Origin: Sulfuricurvum sp.
GTDB taxonomy: Bacteria > Campylobacterota > Campylobacteria > Campylobacterales > Sulfurimonadaceae
Assembly: GCA_028710885.1 (NCBI GenBank)
Contig: JAQTTG010000002.1
Coordinates: 315,308 to 379,307 of the forward strand
Length of the DNA: 64,000 nt
Direction of reading: 5' to 3'
Shown here piece by piece: positions 35,629-45,296 of this stretch. The notes beneath the pieces were generated by a model. That model ran no database searches. It saw nothing but the letters and a program-made list of their open reading frames with translations, and was not told the origin of the DNA. The position numbers and the translations under genes were made by a program. The first letter of the stretch is position 1; each line of letters opens with the position of its first letter.

Positions 35629-37104
35629 CTATTGTAATAATTTCAATACGTTTTGTTGAACAGCATTCGCTTGACTCATCGCGTATGAACCCGATTGAGA
35701 CAAGATGTTGTATTTAGAAAAGTTTGCAGACTCTGCTGCGAAGTCAACGTCACGGATATTTGACTCAGCCGCTTTAACGTTAACTTGAGTAACTGAAATA
35801 TTATTAACCGTAGAAACCAATTGGTTTTGTACTGACCCGAGGTCTGAACGTACACGGTCAAGCATTTTTTGTGCAGTTTCCGCGATACTCATAACCGCCA
35901 TTGCACCTTTAAGTGTTGTAACACCCGCAGTTTTATCTTTCGTAATGTTCTCTGTTTGTGCATTCGCATTAAAGCCCATTGCACTTGCAATATTTGCACT
36001 GATTGAACCACGAATATCGCGAAGACTTACCGTCGCTTGAGCTTCAGAACCTGCGAATCCAACACCCGCAGTAGAAATACCACGAATATCTTTACCATCA
36101 AGACGAGTTAAACTCAAACGTCCATAGTTTTGAACCGCAGCAGCAGACATACCACCGACAGTAGCTAGATTCGTACCGGAAACTTTAATACCACGTCCAT
36201 CTTGACTGGTAAGTGTCAAACGTCCACGACTGTCAACAGATGCTTCAACTCCCGTAGTCTCTTTAACCGCATTGATCGCAGCGACCAATGAACCGTCCTG
36301 GTCATTCGCTTTTACTTTTACAAGCCCGATGGTAACACCGTTGATTGCCAAACCACTGATAGTACCAGATGTGATAACTGCTGATCCGGTTGCTTGAACC
36401 GTATAAGAGGCATGTACTCCGGTTTTATCCGATGATTTGTTAATAACTTCCACCAATGCACCCAATCCGGTACCCGCACTGGTTGAAATTTTGACCGATT
36501 CAAGTTTAATATCGTTTTTACCATCAACCGCAGAAAAAGTCAATGTAGTATTGACAGATGCAGCAATAACACTCCCTGTTTCAAAACGGGTTTGACCGAT
36601 TTTATCTGAACTGGTCGCACCGATAGATGCCTTAATACTTTGGTTTGAATACGCACCGATTTGGAACTCTTTATTGGTAAATTGACCTGAAAGAAGTTGT
36701 TGTCCATTGAACGAGGTTGTTCCCGCAATGTTATCCAATTCTCCCATCAAGCGGGTAATGTCTGCTTGAAGTGCTTTACGTGAATCGGTTGTTTGACCGT
36801 CTTGTGCCGCTTGAGTCGCTTTGGTTTTAATTGTATCGAGAATTTTTAATTGCTCATCCATCGCTTTATCAGCAGTTTGGATAATACTGATACCGTCATT
36901 TGCATTTGAAATCGCTTGTCCAAGTGCAGAAGATTGTGAACGAAGAGAATCCGCAATCGCCATACCTGAAGCATCATCCGCCGCACTGTTAATACGGAGA
37001 CCTGAACTCAATTTAGAAAGTGAACCGTCCAAATTACGATTGTTCGCCAACGCATTTGTGTGTGCATTTAATGCCGCAATGTTTGTGTTAATTTTGAAAC
37101 CCAT
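35629..37104 (-). CDS. Flagellin, sigma54-type (FlaB-like copy)
   Basis: This 491-residue flagellin is a filament subunit. It has the conserved N-terminal D0/D1 domain ([35 protein letters not shown]), a central region from about 175 to 395, and the C-terminal D1/D0 domain ([19 protein letters not shown], ending QNVLKLLQ). The D1 segment around residue 90 ([15 protein letters not shown]) is of the epsilonproteobacterial type known to escape Toll-like receptor 5. AAGGATTT precedes the ATG, and a sigma54 promoter lies 53 bases upstream of it, as for flaB of Campylobacter and Helicobacter. It is nearly identical to the next copy except in short patches of the central region. Confidence 0.96.
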   Translation of the reverse strand: MGFKINTNIAALNAHTNALANNRNLDGSLSKLSSGLRINSAADDASGMAIADSLRSQSSALGQAISNANDGISIIQTADKAMDEQLKILDTIKTKATQAAQDGQTTDSRKALQADITRLMGELDNIAGTTSFNGQQLLSGQFTNKEFQIGAYSNQSIKASIGATSSDKIGQTRFETGSVIAASVNTTLTFSAVDGKNDIKLESVKISTSAGTGLGALVEVINKSSDKTGVHASYTVQATGSAVITSGTISGLAINGVTIGLVKVKANDQDGSLVAAINAVKETTGVEASVDSRGRLTLTSQDGRGIKVSGTNLATVGGMSAAAVQNYGRLSLTRLDGKDIRGISTAGVGFAGSEAQATVSLRDIRGSISANIASAMGFNANAQTENITKDKTAGVTTLKGAMAVMSIAETAQKMLDRVRSDLGSVQNQLVSTVNNISVTQVNVKAAESNIRDVDFAAESANFSKYNILSQSGSYAMSQANAVQQNVLKLLQ

Positions 37105-37156
37105 GATAAATCCTTAGGAATTTTTTTGCGTCCGTGCAATTCTAAAGATCTATTAA

Positions 37157-37172
37157 AGCAAAAAATATTCCA
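37157..37172 (-). promoter_or_regulatory. Sigma54 promoter of the FlaB-like flagellin gene
   Basis: On the minus strand TGGAATATTTTTTGCT contains the -24 GG (37171-37170) and the -12 GC (37159-37158) with exactly ten bases between, within TGG...TTGCT, agreeing with the RpoN consensus TGGCAC-N5-TTGCA/T except for the AAT after TGG. No sigma28 site was found in this intergenic region. Confidence 0.75.
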
Positions 37173-37275
37173 AATTTTACGATTAATACTTAAATATTGA
37201 TTTTTTGACATAAAATTAAAGAGGAATAGAAGTGGTAGAGAGGAGAAGTATCCGCCCAAATGGGCAGATATCAAA

Positions 37276-37299
37276 GAAAAAATGTAACCGCTATGCGGC
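37276..37299 (-). terminator. Rho-independent terminator after the FlaA-like flagellin gene
   Basis: On the minus strand GCCGC-ATA-GCGGT forms a short GC stem about 14 bases after the stop codon and is followed after TACA by a run of T. A second hairpin, GCCCATTTGGGC (37254-37265), lies further downstream. Together these separate the sigma28-driven gene from the sigma54-driven copy. Confidence 0.6.
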
Positions 37300-37312
37300 A
37301 CATCATCTGCTA

Positions 37313-38788
37313 CTATTGTAGCAAACGAAGTACATTTTGTTGAACAGCATTCGCTTGAGTCATCGCGTATGAACCCGATTGAGACAAGATGTTAAATTTA
37401 GAAAAGTTTGCAGACTCTGCTGCGAAGTCAACGTCACGGATATTTGACTCAGCCGCTTTAACGTTAACTTGAGTAACTGAAATATTATTAACCGTAGAAA
37501 CCAATTGGTTTTGTACTGACCCGAGGTCTGAACGTACACGGTCAAGCATTTTTTGTGCAGTTTCCGCGATACTCATAACCGCCATTGCACCTTTAAGTGT
37601 TGTAACACCCGCAGTTTTATCTTTGGTTTTGTTTTCAACATTCGAGTTTGCATTAAAGCCCATTGCACTTGCAACGTCTGCACTGATAGCCCCACCGACT
37701 GAACGGAGGTTAACTGTTTTTTGTGCCGCACCAGAAGAGAATCCAACACCCGCAGTAGAAATACCACGAATATCTTTACCATCAAGACGAGTTAGGCTCA
37801 AACGTCCATAGTTTTGAACCGCAGCAGCAGATAGACCACCCACTGAAGTCAAGTTTGTACCGGAAATTTTAATACCACGTCCATCCAAACTGGTAAGTGC
37901 TAAACGTCCACGACTGTCAACAGATGCTTCAATCCCTGTAGTATCTTTAACCGCATTGATCGCAGCGACCAATGAACCGTCTTTATCATTTGCCTGAACC
38001 GTTACCAATCCGATGGTAACACCGTTGATTGCCAAACCACTGATAGTACCAGATGCGATTACCGCTGATCCGGTTGCTTGAACCGTATAAGAGGCATGTA
38101 CTCCGGTTTTATCCGATGATTTGTTAATAACTTCCGCCAATGCACCCAATCCGGTACCCGCACTGGTTGAAATTTTGACCGATTCAAGTTTAATATCGTT
38201 TTTACCATCAACCGCAGAAAAAGTCAATGTTGCATTTTTAGATGCCGTAATAGTACCTGATGTTTCAAAACGGGTTTGACCGATTTTATCTGAACTGGTC
38301 GCACCAATAGATGTTTTAATACTTTGGTTTGAATACGCACCGATTTGGAACTCTTTATTGGTAAATTGACCTGAAAGAAGTTGTTGTCCATTGAATGAGG
38401 TGGTTCCCGCAATGTTATCCAATTCTCCCATCAAGCGGGTAATGTCTGCTTGAAGTGCTTTACGTGAATCGGTTGTTTGACCGTCTTGTGCCGCTTGAGT
38501 CGCTTTGGTTTTAATTGTATCGAGAATTTTTAATTGCTCATCCATCGCTTTATCAGCAGTTTGGATAATACTGATACCGTCATTTGCATTTGAAATCGCT
38601 TGTCCAAGTGCAGAAGATTGTGAACGAAGAGAATCCGCAATCGCCATACCTGAAGCATCATCCGCCGCACTGTTAATACGGAGACCTGAACTCAATTTAG
38701 AGAGTGAACCGTCCAAATTACGATTATTAGACAACGCATTTGAATGAGCATTTAATGCCGCAATGTTTGTGTTAATTTTGAAACCCAT
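37313..38788 (-). CDS. Flagellin, sigma28-type (FlaA-like copy)
   Basis: This 491-residue flagellin lies in tandem upstream of the sigma54-type copy and has the same length. It begins [21 protein letters not shown] and ends QNVLRLLQ; both D0/D1 ends are almost the same as in the other copy, while residues around 176-187, 245-310 and 345-395 differ in clusters. AAGGATTT precedes the ATG and a near-perfect sigma28 promoter is 68-94 bases upstream, so this is expected to be the main filament subunit, as FlaA is in Campylobacter. Ser/Thr residues of the central region are the likely glycosylation sites for the neighbouring Maf enzyme. Confidence 0.96.
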   Translation of the reverse strand: MGFKINTNIAALNAHSNALSNNRNLDGSLSKLSSGLRINSAADDASGMAIADSLRSQSSALGQAISNANDGISIIQTADKAMDEQLKILDTIKTKATQAAQDGQTTDSRKALQADITRLMGELDNIAGTTSFNGQQLLSGQFTNKEFQIGAYSNQSIKTSIGATSSDKIGQTRFETSGTITASKNATLTFSAVDGKNDIKLESVKISTSAGTGLGALAEVINKSSDKTGVHASYTVQATGSAVIASGTISGLAINGVTIGLVTVQANDKDGSLVAAINAVKDTTGIEASVDSRGRLALTSLDGRGIKISGTNLTSVGGLSAAAVQNYGRLSLTRLDGKDIRGISTAGVGFSSGAAQKTVNLRSVGGAISADVASAMGFNANSNVENKTKDKTAGVTTLKGAMAVMSIAETAQKMLDRVRSDLGSVQNQLVSTVNNISVTQVNVKAAESNIRDVDFAAESANFSKFNILSQSGSYAMTQANAVQQNVLRLLQ

Positions 38789-38855
38789 GATAAATCCTTT
38801 TATCGCAAGAGCTTTTTGCTCTTAAGTTAGTTCAGCGTCCTTGCTGTTACAGACT

Positions 38856-38882
38856 ATATCGGGACATAAAAGAAAAACTTTA
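38856..38882 (-). promoter_or_regulatory. Sigma28 promoter of the FlaA-like flagellin gene
   Basis: On the minus strand TAAA (38882-38879), a 15-base spacer, then CCCGATAT (38863-38856). This fits the sigma28 consensus at every strongly conserved base and has the right spacing. It gives a leader of roughly 60 bases before the ATG. The same layout precedes fliD at 1303-1329. Confidence 0.85.
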
Positions 38883-38944
38883 ACGATTTTGTAAAAAATT
38901 TTGTTACACTTTCGCAACTCATCCATATATATAGGATTCATTTT

Positions 38945-41164
38945 TTGAAACTCATCATTGTAGAGTCTCCGGCCAAAGCCAAGACCATTAAAAACTTTCT
39001 CACCAAAGATTACGAGGTAATCGCCTCCAAAGGGCATATTCGAGATCTCCCTAAAAACCGTTTCGGGATCAAAATTGATAACGAAAAAATCGTTGCTGAG
39101 TATCGGATCAGTGAAGACAGTACCGCTACGGTAAAACAAATCCAAGAGTTGGCAAAAAAAAGCGATGAAATCTTTATCGCGACCGATGAAGACCGTGAGG
39201 GAGAAGCTATCGGATGGCATATTGCCCATGCGATTGACAAAGATCCAGAATCTTTGCCGCGTATTGTGTTTCATGAGATTACCAAAACTGCCATCATCCA
39301 TGCACTCGAAACACCGCGTAGTATCGATATGGATCGTGTCAATGCCCAGCAGGCACGCCGGTTGCTCGATCGTATCGTAGGGTATAAACTCTCACCTCTT
39401 CTCGCCTCTAAAATCCAAAAAGGGTTGTCAGCAGGACGGGTTCAATCCTCAACGCTTAAAATTGTTGTTGATCGCGAACGTGAAATTCGAGCATTCATCC
39501 CCGAAGAGTACTGGACGATTGATACCCTGTTCAAAAAAGATATCGAAGCGACTTTAGTTAATTTTGAGAATGAAAAAATCGATAAACTCACGATCAAAAC
39601 AGGGGATAATGCTGCACGGATCGTAGATGCACTCAAAAAAGAGGCGTTTAAAGTCGGAGAGATCGAGACCAAAGAGCGTAAATCCTCTACCCCTCCGCCG
39701 TTTATGACGTCAACCCTTCAGCAAACAGCCAGTTCGCAGCTCGGATTCTCACCCAAAAAGACAATGATGGTTGCCCAAGCGCTCTATGAAGGGGTAAAAA
39801 CTCCCGAAGGTACCAGCGGGGTCATCACCTATATGCGTACCGACTCTCTCAACCTTGCAGCTGAAGCGGTTGAAGCGGCACGTGAAGTGATCTTGAACCG
39901 TTATGGAAAAGAATACTTGCCAAAAGAGGCAAAAGTTTATACGAAAAAGTCCAAAGGAGCCCAAGAGGCGCATGAAGCGATCCGCCCCACCATGCTCGCT
40001 TTTACCCCTGAAGTAGCGGCAACCTATCTTAAACCAGATGAGATCAAACTCTACCGTCTCATTTACAACCGTTTTTTAGCCTGTCAAATGAACGATGCGC
40101 GATTTGAACAACAAAGCATTACCTTCGAAAGCCCAAAAGCACAATTCCGTGCGACAGGACGCAAACTCTTGTTTGATGGTTTTTACCGTGTGACCGGAAG
40201 CGATGATAAAGACAAATTGCTCCCTTCACTCAGAACAGGTGATGCGATTGATATCCAAACCATCACCCCTGAGCAACACTTTACCGAACCTCCGGCACGA
40301 TATTCCGAAGCGAGTCTCATCAAAAAACTCGAAAGCGAAGGGATCGGTCGTCCATCAACGTATGCGCCGACTATCAGCACCCTGCAAGCACGTAATTACA
40401 TCGAAATAGAGAAACGAGCCATCCAGCCAACCGAAATTGCATTTACCGTAACCGAGATGCTTGAAAATAATTTCGAAGAAATTGTCGATGCTTCCTTTAC
40501 TGCAACGATGGAAGAGACACTTGATGAGATCAGTGATGAAGGGAAATCTTGGCATAAGATCCTTCTTGATTTTTATTATCCGTTTATCGAAAAAATCGAA
40601 GCCGGAAAAACCAATATCGTCAGTCTTAAGATGGCAAAACCGCTCGGACGCAACTGTCCGCAATGTGGAAGCGAACTCTTACTTCGCTCAGGACGCTTCG
40701 GAGAATTTATCGCATGCAGCGGCTTTCCAAAATGCAAATATACCGAACAAACCGAAGAGAACCAAAAAGAAAATCCTGCAACTCCTGATGAAGTAAGTGA
40801 AGAGATATGCGATAAATGTGGCAGTGCCATGGTAGTCAAAAATGGTCGTAACGGGAAATTTTTGGCATGCAGCGGTTATCCGAAATGTAAAAATACGAAA
40901 ACGCTTAATCAAGAAACTAAATTTTCCGAAGTTCCATGTCCGGATTGCGGCGGAAAACTGTTATGGCGTCAATCACGTCGTGGGGCTTTTTGGGGATGTG
41001 AACACTATCCAAAATGTAAATTTATCTCCAAATTTGAGCCGAGTGATAAAAAATGTGAAATCGAAGGATGCGGCGGTGCATTAGCACCGCGCACGTATCG
41101 CAATAAAGAAGTATATGAATGTGTCAAGTGTAAAGACCGTACACCAAGAGAGGAAGGTGCGTGA
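38945..41164 (+). CDS. topA: DNA topoisomerase I (type IA)
   Basis: Topoisomerase I relaxes negative supercoils by single-strand passage. The 739-residue protein starts with a Toprim domain (KLIIVESPAKAKTIKNFL, then ATDEDREGEAIGWH with the metal-binding acids), has the active-site tyrosine in GVITYMRTDSL near residue 297, and ends with four cysteine-rich zinc-ribbon units (CPQCGSELL, CDKCGSAMV, CPDCGGKLL, then CEIEGCGGALAP). The start is TTG at 38945 with AGGA about 9 bases before it; it begins the conserved Toprim strand, and no upstream ATG in frame fits. Its stop overlaps the next gene's start by four bases. Confidence 0.96.
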   Translation: MKLIIVESPAKAKTIKNFLTKDYEVIASKGHIRDLPKNRFGIKIDNEKIVAEYRISEDSTATVKQIQELAKKSDEIFIATDEDREGEAIGWHIAHAIDKDPESLPRIVFHEITKTAIIHALETPRSIDMDRVNAQQARRLLDRIVGYKLSPLLASKIQKGLSAGRVQSSTLKIVVDREREIRAFIPEEYWTIDTLFKKDIEATLVNFENEKIDKLTIKTGDNAARIVDALKKEAFKVGEIETKERKSSTPPPFMTSTLQQTASSQLGFSPKKTMMVAQALYEGVKTPEGTSGVITYMRTDSLNLAAEAVEAAREVILNRYGKEYLPKEAKVYTKKSKGAQEAHEAIRPTMLAFTPEVAATYLKPDEIKLYRLIYNRFLACQMNDARFEQQSITFESPKAQFRATGRKLLFDGFYRVTGSDDKDKLLPSLRTGDAIDIQTITPEQHFTEPPARYSEASLIKKLESEGIGRPSTYAPTISTLQARNYIEIEKRAIQPTEIAFTVTEMLENNFEEIVDASFTATMEETLDEISDEGKSWHKILLDFYYPFIEKIEAGKTNIVSLKMAKPLGRNCPQCGSELLLRSGRFGEFIACSGFPKCKYTEQTEENQKENPATPDEVSEEICDKCGSAMVVKNGRNGKFLACSGYPKCKNTKTLNQETKFSEVPCPDCGGKLLWRQSRRGAFWGCEHYPKCKFISKFEPSDKKCEIEGCGGALAPRTYRNKEVYECVKCKDRTPREEGA

Positions 41165-41676
41165 AAATTGGTCTTTTGTCTGATACGCACTCTAAAAAAG
41201 GGCGTTCACAAAAGGTAATAGACCATTTGGTTTCACATGGAGCAGAGTTTTTAATCCATGCCGGAGACATCGTCAAACCTGAGATACTCGATCAGCTCAA
41301 AAACAGCGGGTTACGCTATGTCGCTGTTTATGGAAATAATGATGCCACTTTGATTGAGTATCATACAAAATACAATCTTGTCCAAGAACCGCACTATTTT
41401 AAGCTCGGCGGAGTTAATTTTAAACTGATGCATTTACCGTTTTACATGAATGCTGATGCTGAAGTGATCATTTTCGGTCACACACATGTATTTGAGTGTG
41501 ATTTTAAAAATCGTACCCTCTTTCTCAACCCTGGGGAAGTATGCGCACGAGACAAACCGTTTTCAAGCTGTGCTATGCTGGAAACGACTGACACCAACCT
41601 CATTGTCACCCATTATTCTCGTGCAGTCGGGAGTGACGTATTCGAGGAACGACACTATTCGTTTGAAAGGTCTTAA
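41161..41676 (+). CDS. YfcE/MJ0936-family metallophosphoesterase
   Basis: This 171-residue protein is a calcineurin-like phosphodiesterase of the YfcE group. It shows the metal-binding motifs GLLSDTHSKKG at the start, HAGDIVKP, VYGNNDA and IFGHTHVFE, ending with FLNPGE. Members hydrolyse phosphodiesters in vitro; the natural substrate is unknown. The GTG start overlaps the topA stop (GTGA) and it ends one base before bioB, so topA, this gene and bioB form one run. Confidence 0.9.
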   Translation: MKIGLLSDTHSKKGRSQKVIDHLVSHGAEFLIHAGDIVKPEILDQLKNSGLRYVAVYGNNDATLIEYHTKYNLVQEPHYFKLGGVNFKLMHLPFYMNADAEVIIFGHTHVFECDFKNRTLFLNPGEVCARDKPFSSCAMLETTDTNLIVTHYSRAVGSDVFEERHYSFERS

Positions 41677-41677
41677 T

Positions 41678-42529
41678 ATGACTCAAAAAATCTTTTTGTG
41701 CTCCATCTGCAATATCAACAGCGGTACCTGTAATGAAGATTGTAAGTTCTGCTCCCAAAGTGTCAAATACAAAGCGGATATCGAACGGTATAAACAAAAG
41801 CCGATGGAACAAATTTTAGAAGAAGCACGCCGACTCGAAGCATTGGGGGCATTGGGCTTTTGTCTTGTGACGGCACAAAAAGGGTTGGATGACAAAACTC
41901 TCGAATTCGTATGCAATGTCGCTTCTACCCTCAAACGTGAAGTTCCGCGCTTACGTCTTATCGCGTGTAACGGTACAGCGTCACTGGAACAATTACACGA
42001 ACTAAAACGTGCGGGAGTAAGTGCCTACAATCATAATCTCGAAACCAGCCGTGCCTTTTACAGCCAAGTCTGCACGACTCATCCGTGGGATGAACGCTAT
42101 GAAACCTGTGAAAATGTTAATGCTTCAGGACTCAAACTCATCAGTGGTGGGATCTTCGGAATGGGTGAGACTCAGGACGATCGTATCAGTATGTTAGAGT
42201 CTTTAAAAGAGCTCAATCCAATCTCCGTTCCTCTCAATTTTTATCATCATAATCCGGCATTGCCGCTCAACCCCAATCCGCTTACGATTGATGAGTCGTT
42301 AAAACTGATCTCACTTGCACGGGAAATTTTAGATAAAGCAGATCGTATTATGATTGCCGGAGGACGAGAAATTACGTTTAAAGAACGACAGCATGAGATT
42401 TTTAAAGCGGGAGCAAACAGTATCGTCATAGGTAACTATCTCACCACTGCCGGACGCGAAGCCCATACGGATCTAGAAATGCTTAAAGAGTTAGGATTTA
42501 AAATTGCTACTTCACCTGAAGATAAGTAA
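41678..42529 (+). CDS. bioB: Biotin synthase
   Basis: BioB is the radical SAM enzyme that inserts sulfur into dethiobiotin to complete biotin. The 283-residue protein has the cluster motif C-x3-C-x2-C as CNEDCKFC near residue 17, an internal YNHNLET motif, and the cysteine/arginine-containing regions for the auxiliary 2Fe-2S cluster (LIACNGT; GGREIT). It is shorter than the E. coli enzyme, as usual for Campylobacterota. ATG at 41678 is the start: the frame is open upstream to 41486 but that part lies within the preceding gene, and AAAGG precedes this ATG. Confidence 0.94.
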   Translation: MTQKIFLCSICNINSGTCNEDCKFCSQSVKYKADIERYKQKPMEQILEEARRLEALGALGFCLVTAQKGLDDKTLEFVCNVASTLKREVPRLRLIACNGTASLEQLHELKRAGVSAYNHNLETSRAFYSQVCTTHPWDERYETCENVNASGLKLISGGIFGMGETQDDRISMLESLKELNPISVPLNFYHHNPALPLNPNPLTIDESLKLISLAREILDKADRIMIAGGREITFKERQHEIFKAGANSIVIGNYLTTAGREAHTDLEMLKELGFKIATSPEDK

Positions 42530-42563
42530 GTTATAATAACATAAAAGGGAGAGGAGGTAATCC

Positions 42564-42920
42564 GTGTCACAGTCGGTATTATTAACCATCGCCCGACAGT
42601 CCATTCAAGAGGTACTGCAAGCTGAGCGATCCATAGATAGGGAAAAGCTGCTTGAAGAATACCCCATTCTTTCCGAACCGATGATGACAGAAATTACCCT
42701 CTATTTAAATAATGAAATTCGAGGAAATGCAAAAAGTAGTACGCTCAGCCGCTCACTGCTCGAAGATATCATCCATAATGCAAAAATAGCCGCTTTTCAG
42801 GATGAAAACTTTAATCCCTTAGTCACATCAGAATACCTTTATACTACGATTGAGCTCACACTCTTCAGTGCAGATGGGCCACTCAGTCACAAAAGTAGCC
42901 CTATTTTGAAAGACCAATAA
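42564..42920 (+). CDS. Short AMMECR1-like protein
   Basis: This 118-residue protein has not a firm function. LLTIARQSIQEVL at the start and IRGNAKSS...LLEDIIHNAKIAAFQDENFNPLVTSEY followed by IELTLFS follow the order of the AMMECR1 domain (helix, then RG, then L-ED-x-NA-x-AAF-D-RF-PL, then a beta strand). The usual LRGCIG motif with its cysteine is replaced by IRGNAK and the C-terminal third of the domain is absent, so it may be a reduced or decayed member. GTG start follows GGAGG. It converges with the next gene and overlaps it by 20 bases. Confidence 0.6.
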   Translation: MSQSVLLTIARQSIQEVLQAERSIDREKLLEEYPILSEPMMTEITLYLNNEIRGNAKSSTLSRSLLEDIIHNAKIAAFQDENFNPLVTSEYLYTTIELTLFSADGPLSHKSSPILKDQ

Positions 42921-43854
42921 TATAATTGGCAATCGCGAAGCCGTGATTTAACCCCAGAGCAATTGAACCGCCTGATTCTTGGGTAATATCTCCGGCTACA
43001 AATAATCCTGAAACATTGGTTTGATAGTTCTCATCATGAACCGGCTTACCGTCCTCCTCCTGAATTCCGCTGCTTTGCAAAAATCCGCTCGGCGTTGTTC
43101 CTCCGATCGCATAAACAAGCCGATCGAATAATTCAAAAGCACCATCACTAAAGAGTACTTTTACTTTTCCGCTTTCACTCTCTAGTTCTACAATTTCAGT
43201 ATTTAAAAGAGGTCGCACTTTTCCCGCCTCAACAACCCGCGTAATATCAGCTTGATTTGTCGGATTTGCACGGCGAAACGTCCCTCGACGATAACAAATA
43301 CTCACTTCATTTTTTTCGCACAAATCAACAGCATACTCTATCGCTGAATCACCACCGCCAACTACCATAATTTTTTCATCTGTTCCACATGCATCCAAAG
43401 TAAAGTGTACTTGATTTTTTATTGAAGGGGGAATTTTATAATCAGGTTTATTCGGTTTTCCCATCCGACCAATGGTAACTACAACATACTTAGCCAAAAT
43501 ACTGCCGCCGGCAATAAAAACTTCAAACCCATCCTCAATTTTCACTATTTTTTGGACTTCAGTATGTGTTTTTAGCTCTAATACTTCATTATCCAACAAT
43601 TGGTCAAAAAAATCAAGAGTACTCTCCTTGGTTCCATCCATAAAATAGATAGTTCCATCTAACTCAACTTTTTGACCCTTCCAATCTTTATCAACGCGCT
43701 TATTGTCTTTATAAAACTTTCGGATGGTTGCATTGTGATTTTCATCTTTTTCGAGTAATACAATATCCCGCATTCCCAGTACATAACTCTCAATCGCTGT
43801 TGCTATTCCGGCAGGTCCCGCACCAATAATTGCTAATTGATATAGATGTCCCAT
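42901..43854 (-). CDS. FAD/NAD(P)-binding oxidoreductase, thioredoxin reductase-like
   Basis: This 317-residue flavoprotein binds FAD through AIIGAGPAGIATAIES at the N-terminus and NAD(P)H through IMVVGGGDSAIEYAVDL near residue 160; GLFVAGDITQESGGSIALG is the second FAD-contacting motif. The redox-active CxxC of thioredoxin reductase is missing, as in ferredoxin/flavodoxin-NADP reductases and YpdA-type proteins, so those are better candidates. Related single-gene proteins are common in Campylobacterota. Substrate not readable. Confidence 0.85.
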   Translation of the reverse strand: MGHLYQLAIIGAGPAGIATAIESYVLGMRDIVLLEKDENHNATIRKFYKDNKRVDKDWKGQKVELDGTIYFMDGTKESTLDFFDQLLDNEVLELKTHTEVQKIVKIEDGFEVFIAGGSILAKYVVVTIGRMGKPNKPDYKIPPSIKNQVHFTLDACGTDEKIMVVGGGDSAIEYAVDLCEKNEVSICYRRGTFRRANPTNQADITRVVEAGKVRPLLNTEIVELESESGKVKVLFSDGAFELFDRLVYAIGGTTPSGFLQSSGIQEEDGKPVHDENYQTNVSGLFVAGDITQESGGSIALGLNHGFAIANYIIGLSK

Positions 43855-44021
43855 CCAAACTCCTCGTAACTTTCTAATTCCTATACTCTAACACAAAGAG
43901 GGATAATATTCGATTGATCTCATTTAACTTTGTATAACCACGTCATTCTTTGTCACCATTGCGACTCGAAAAAGCTTTTGCTAGCACCCCAATAGAACGC
44001 TTTTACAACTAACCTCTAACT

Positions 44022-44059
44022 TTGACAACAATTTAATCACAATTGCATGATAATATTGT
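44022..44059 (+). promoter_or_regulatory. Possible promoter of the OmpA-like gene
   Basis: TTGACA at 44022-44027 is followed by an AT-rich stretch with GATAAT (44049-44054) and TATTGT (44054-44059), at spacing longer than ideal. AAGGAG at 44080-44085 is the ribosome-binding site for the ATG at 44092. The rest of the 237-base intergenic region (43855-44091) shows no other feature. Confidence 0.4.
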
Positions 44060-44091
44060 ATTCAAACATATAAAGTCGCAAGGAGACTCAA

Positions 44092-45246
44092 ATGAAAAAA
44101 CTAGCCTTTTCAGCACTACTCGCTGCTACATTGCTCGGTGCAACTGATTATAATTATGAAATCAGCCCAATGGTGGGTTATGTATTTCCAAATAGTGCTC
44201 AAGACCTAAAAAATCATGCTGCATATGGCGCAGAAATGCAATTTAACAATGTTGATACACTTTTAAAGCCTGAACTATCTGTTCTGTTTAGCAATGCCGA
44301 TTATAAACCAGCACCTGGTAGTGTTGATATCTTCCGATCTGCACTTAATGGTGTATATGATTTGAAAACAAGCAATAATATTACCCCGTTTGTTAAAGCT
44401 GGTCTTGGATACGAAACGATGAGTAATCACCAATATAACAATCACAACAGTGTATTTGCTGATGCAGGAGCTGGGGTAAAAGTTGGTCTTTCCGATCAAA
44501 TCGCATTAAAATTGGAAGCTATTGAAATGTTAAAATTTAACCATTTTAATTGGGATAATAACTTATTGCTCATGGCTGGTCTAGATTTCGCATTTGGCGA
44601 AAAAGCTCAACCAGTTGCTCCAGCTGCAACTCCAATTGCAGCCCCTGTTGTTGCTGCTGTAGTTGCGGCACCGGTTGTTGCAGCTGTAGTCGCGCCAACA
44701 CCTGCACCAAAACCTGTTATTGCTGCACCAAAAGACAGTGATAAAGATGGTGTATTTGATGATAAAGATCAATGCCCTAATAGCCCAGCAGGTTTTGTTG
44801 TTGATGCAAAAGGGTGTAATATCGATAGCGATAAAGACGGCGTACTTGATCCGGCCGACAAATGTCCTAATACTCCAGCAGGATTCAAAGTAGACATGGA
44901 CGGTTGTCCTTTAAGTGCAACTCTTCACCTTAATTTTGCAACCAATTCAAATGCAGTTGATGCAGAAGGCACTGCTAAAGTAGCTGCGTTCGCTTCTTTC
45001 TTAAAAGATAGCCCAGCATATAAAGCAAGTATCGTTGGTCACACAGATAGCACTGCATCAGATGCATACAACCAAAAACTCTCAGAAAAACGTGCAGAAG
45101 CCGTTAAATCAATGCTTACAAAAGATGGCGTTGATGCTGAGCGTTTAAGCTCAAGCGGAAAAGGTGAAAGTATGCCTATCGCAACCAATAACACAAAAGA
45201 AGGTCGTGCTGAAAATCGCCGTATTGAAGTTCAACTTACTAAATAA
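44092..45246 (+). CDS. OmpA-family outer membrane protein with TSP3-like calcium-binding repeats
   Basis: This 384-residue protein has a signal peptide (MKKLAFSALLAATLLGA), an eight-strand beta-barrel region to about residue 170, an Ala/Pro/Val-rich linker at 172-212, two thrombospondin type 3 repeats (DSDKDGVFDDKDQCP and DSDKDGVLDPADKCP), and an OmpA-C domain (279-384; IVGHTDSTASDAYN and GRAENRRIEV) that binds peptidoglycan. This is the layout of OprF and CadF-type porins. Strong ribosome-binding site and GA-rich codon use suggest high expression. It likely stabilises the envelope and forms a pore. Confidence 0.92.
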   Translation: MKKLAFSALLAATLLGATDYNYEISPMVGYVFPNSAQDLKNHAAYGAEMQFNNVDTLLKPELSVLFSNADYKPAPGSVDIFRSALNGVYDLKTSNNITPFVKAGLGYETMSNHQYNNHNSVFADAGAGVKVGLSDQIALKLEAIEMLKFNHFNWDNNLLLMAGLDFAFGEKAQPVAPAATPIAAPVVAAVVAAPVVAAVVAPTPAPKPVIAAPKDSDKDGVFDDKDQCPNSPAGFVVDAKGCNIDSDKDGVLDPADKCPNTPAGFKVDMDGCPLSATLHLNFATNSNAVDAEGTAKVAAFASFLKDSPAYKASIVGHTDSTASDAYNQKLSEKRAEAVKSMLTKDGVDAERLSSSGKGESMPIATNNTKEGRAENRRIEVQLTK

Positions 45247-45265
45247 GTAAAACTTTTTCTTCTCT

Positions 45266-45287
45266 TATTCCCACGACTGTGGGAATA
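45266..45287 (+). terminator. Hairpin after the OmpA-like gene
   Basis: TATTCCCAC-GACT-GTGGGAATA gives a perfect nine-pair stem with a four-base loop, 20 bases after the stop and just before the end of msrA, which converges. No U-tract follows on either strand, so it is a terminator or 3'-end stabiliser of either or both genes. Confidence 0.55.
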
Positions 45288-45296
45288 TAAACTCTC

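Noticed and set aside
41486-41677. N-terminal extension of bioB by 64 codons
   Set aside because: It overlaps the metallophosphoesterase gene in another frame, and the ATG at 41678 begins the normal BioB N-terminus.
44607-44730. Repeated GCT/GTT codons as a possible microsatellite or mobile repeat
   Set aside because: It encodes the Ala/Pro/Val-rich linker common between barrel and OmpA-C domains; low complexity of the protein explains it.
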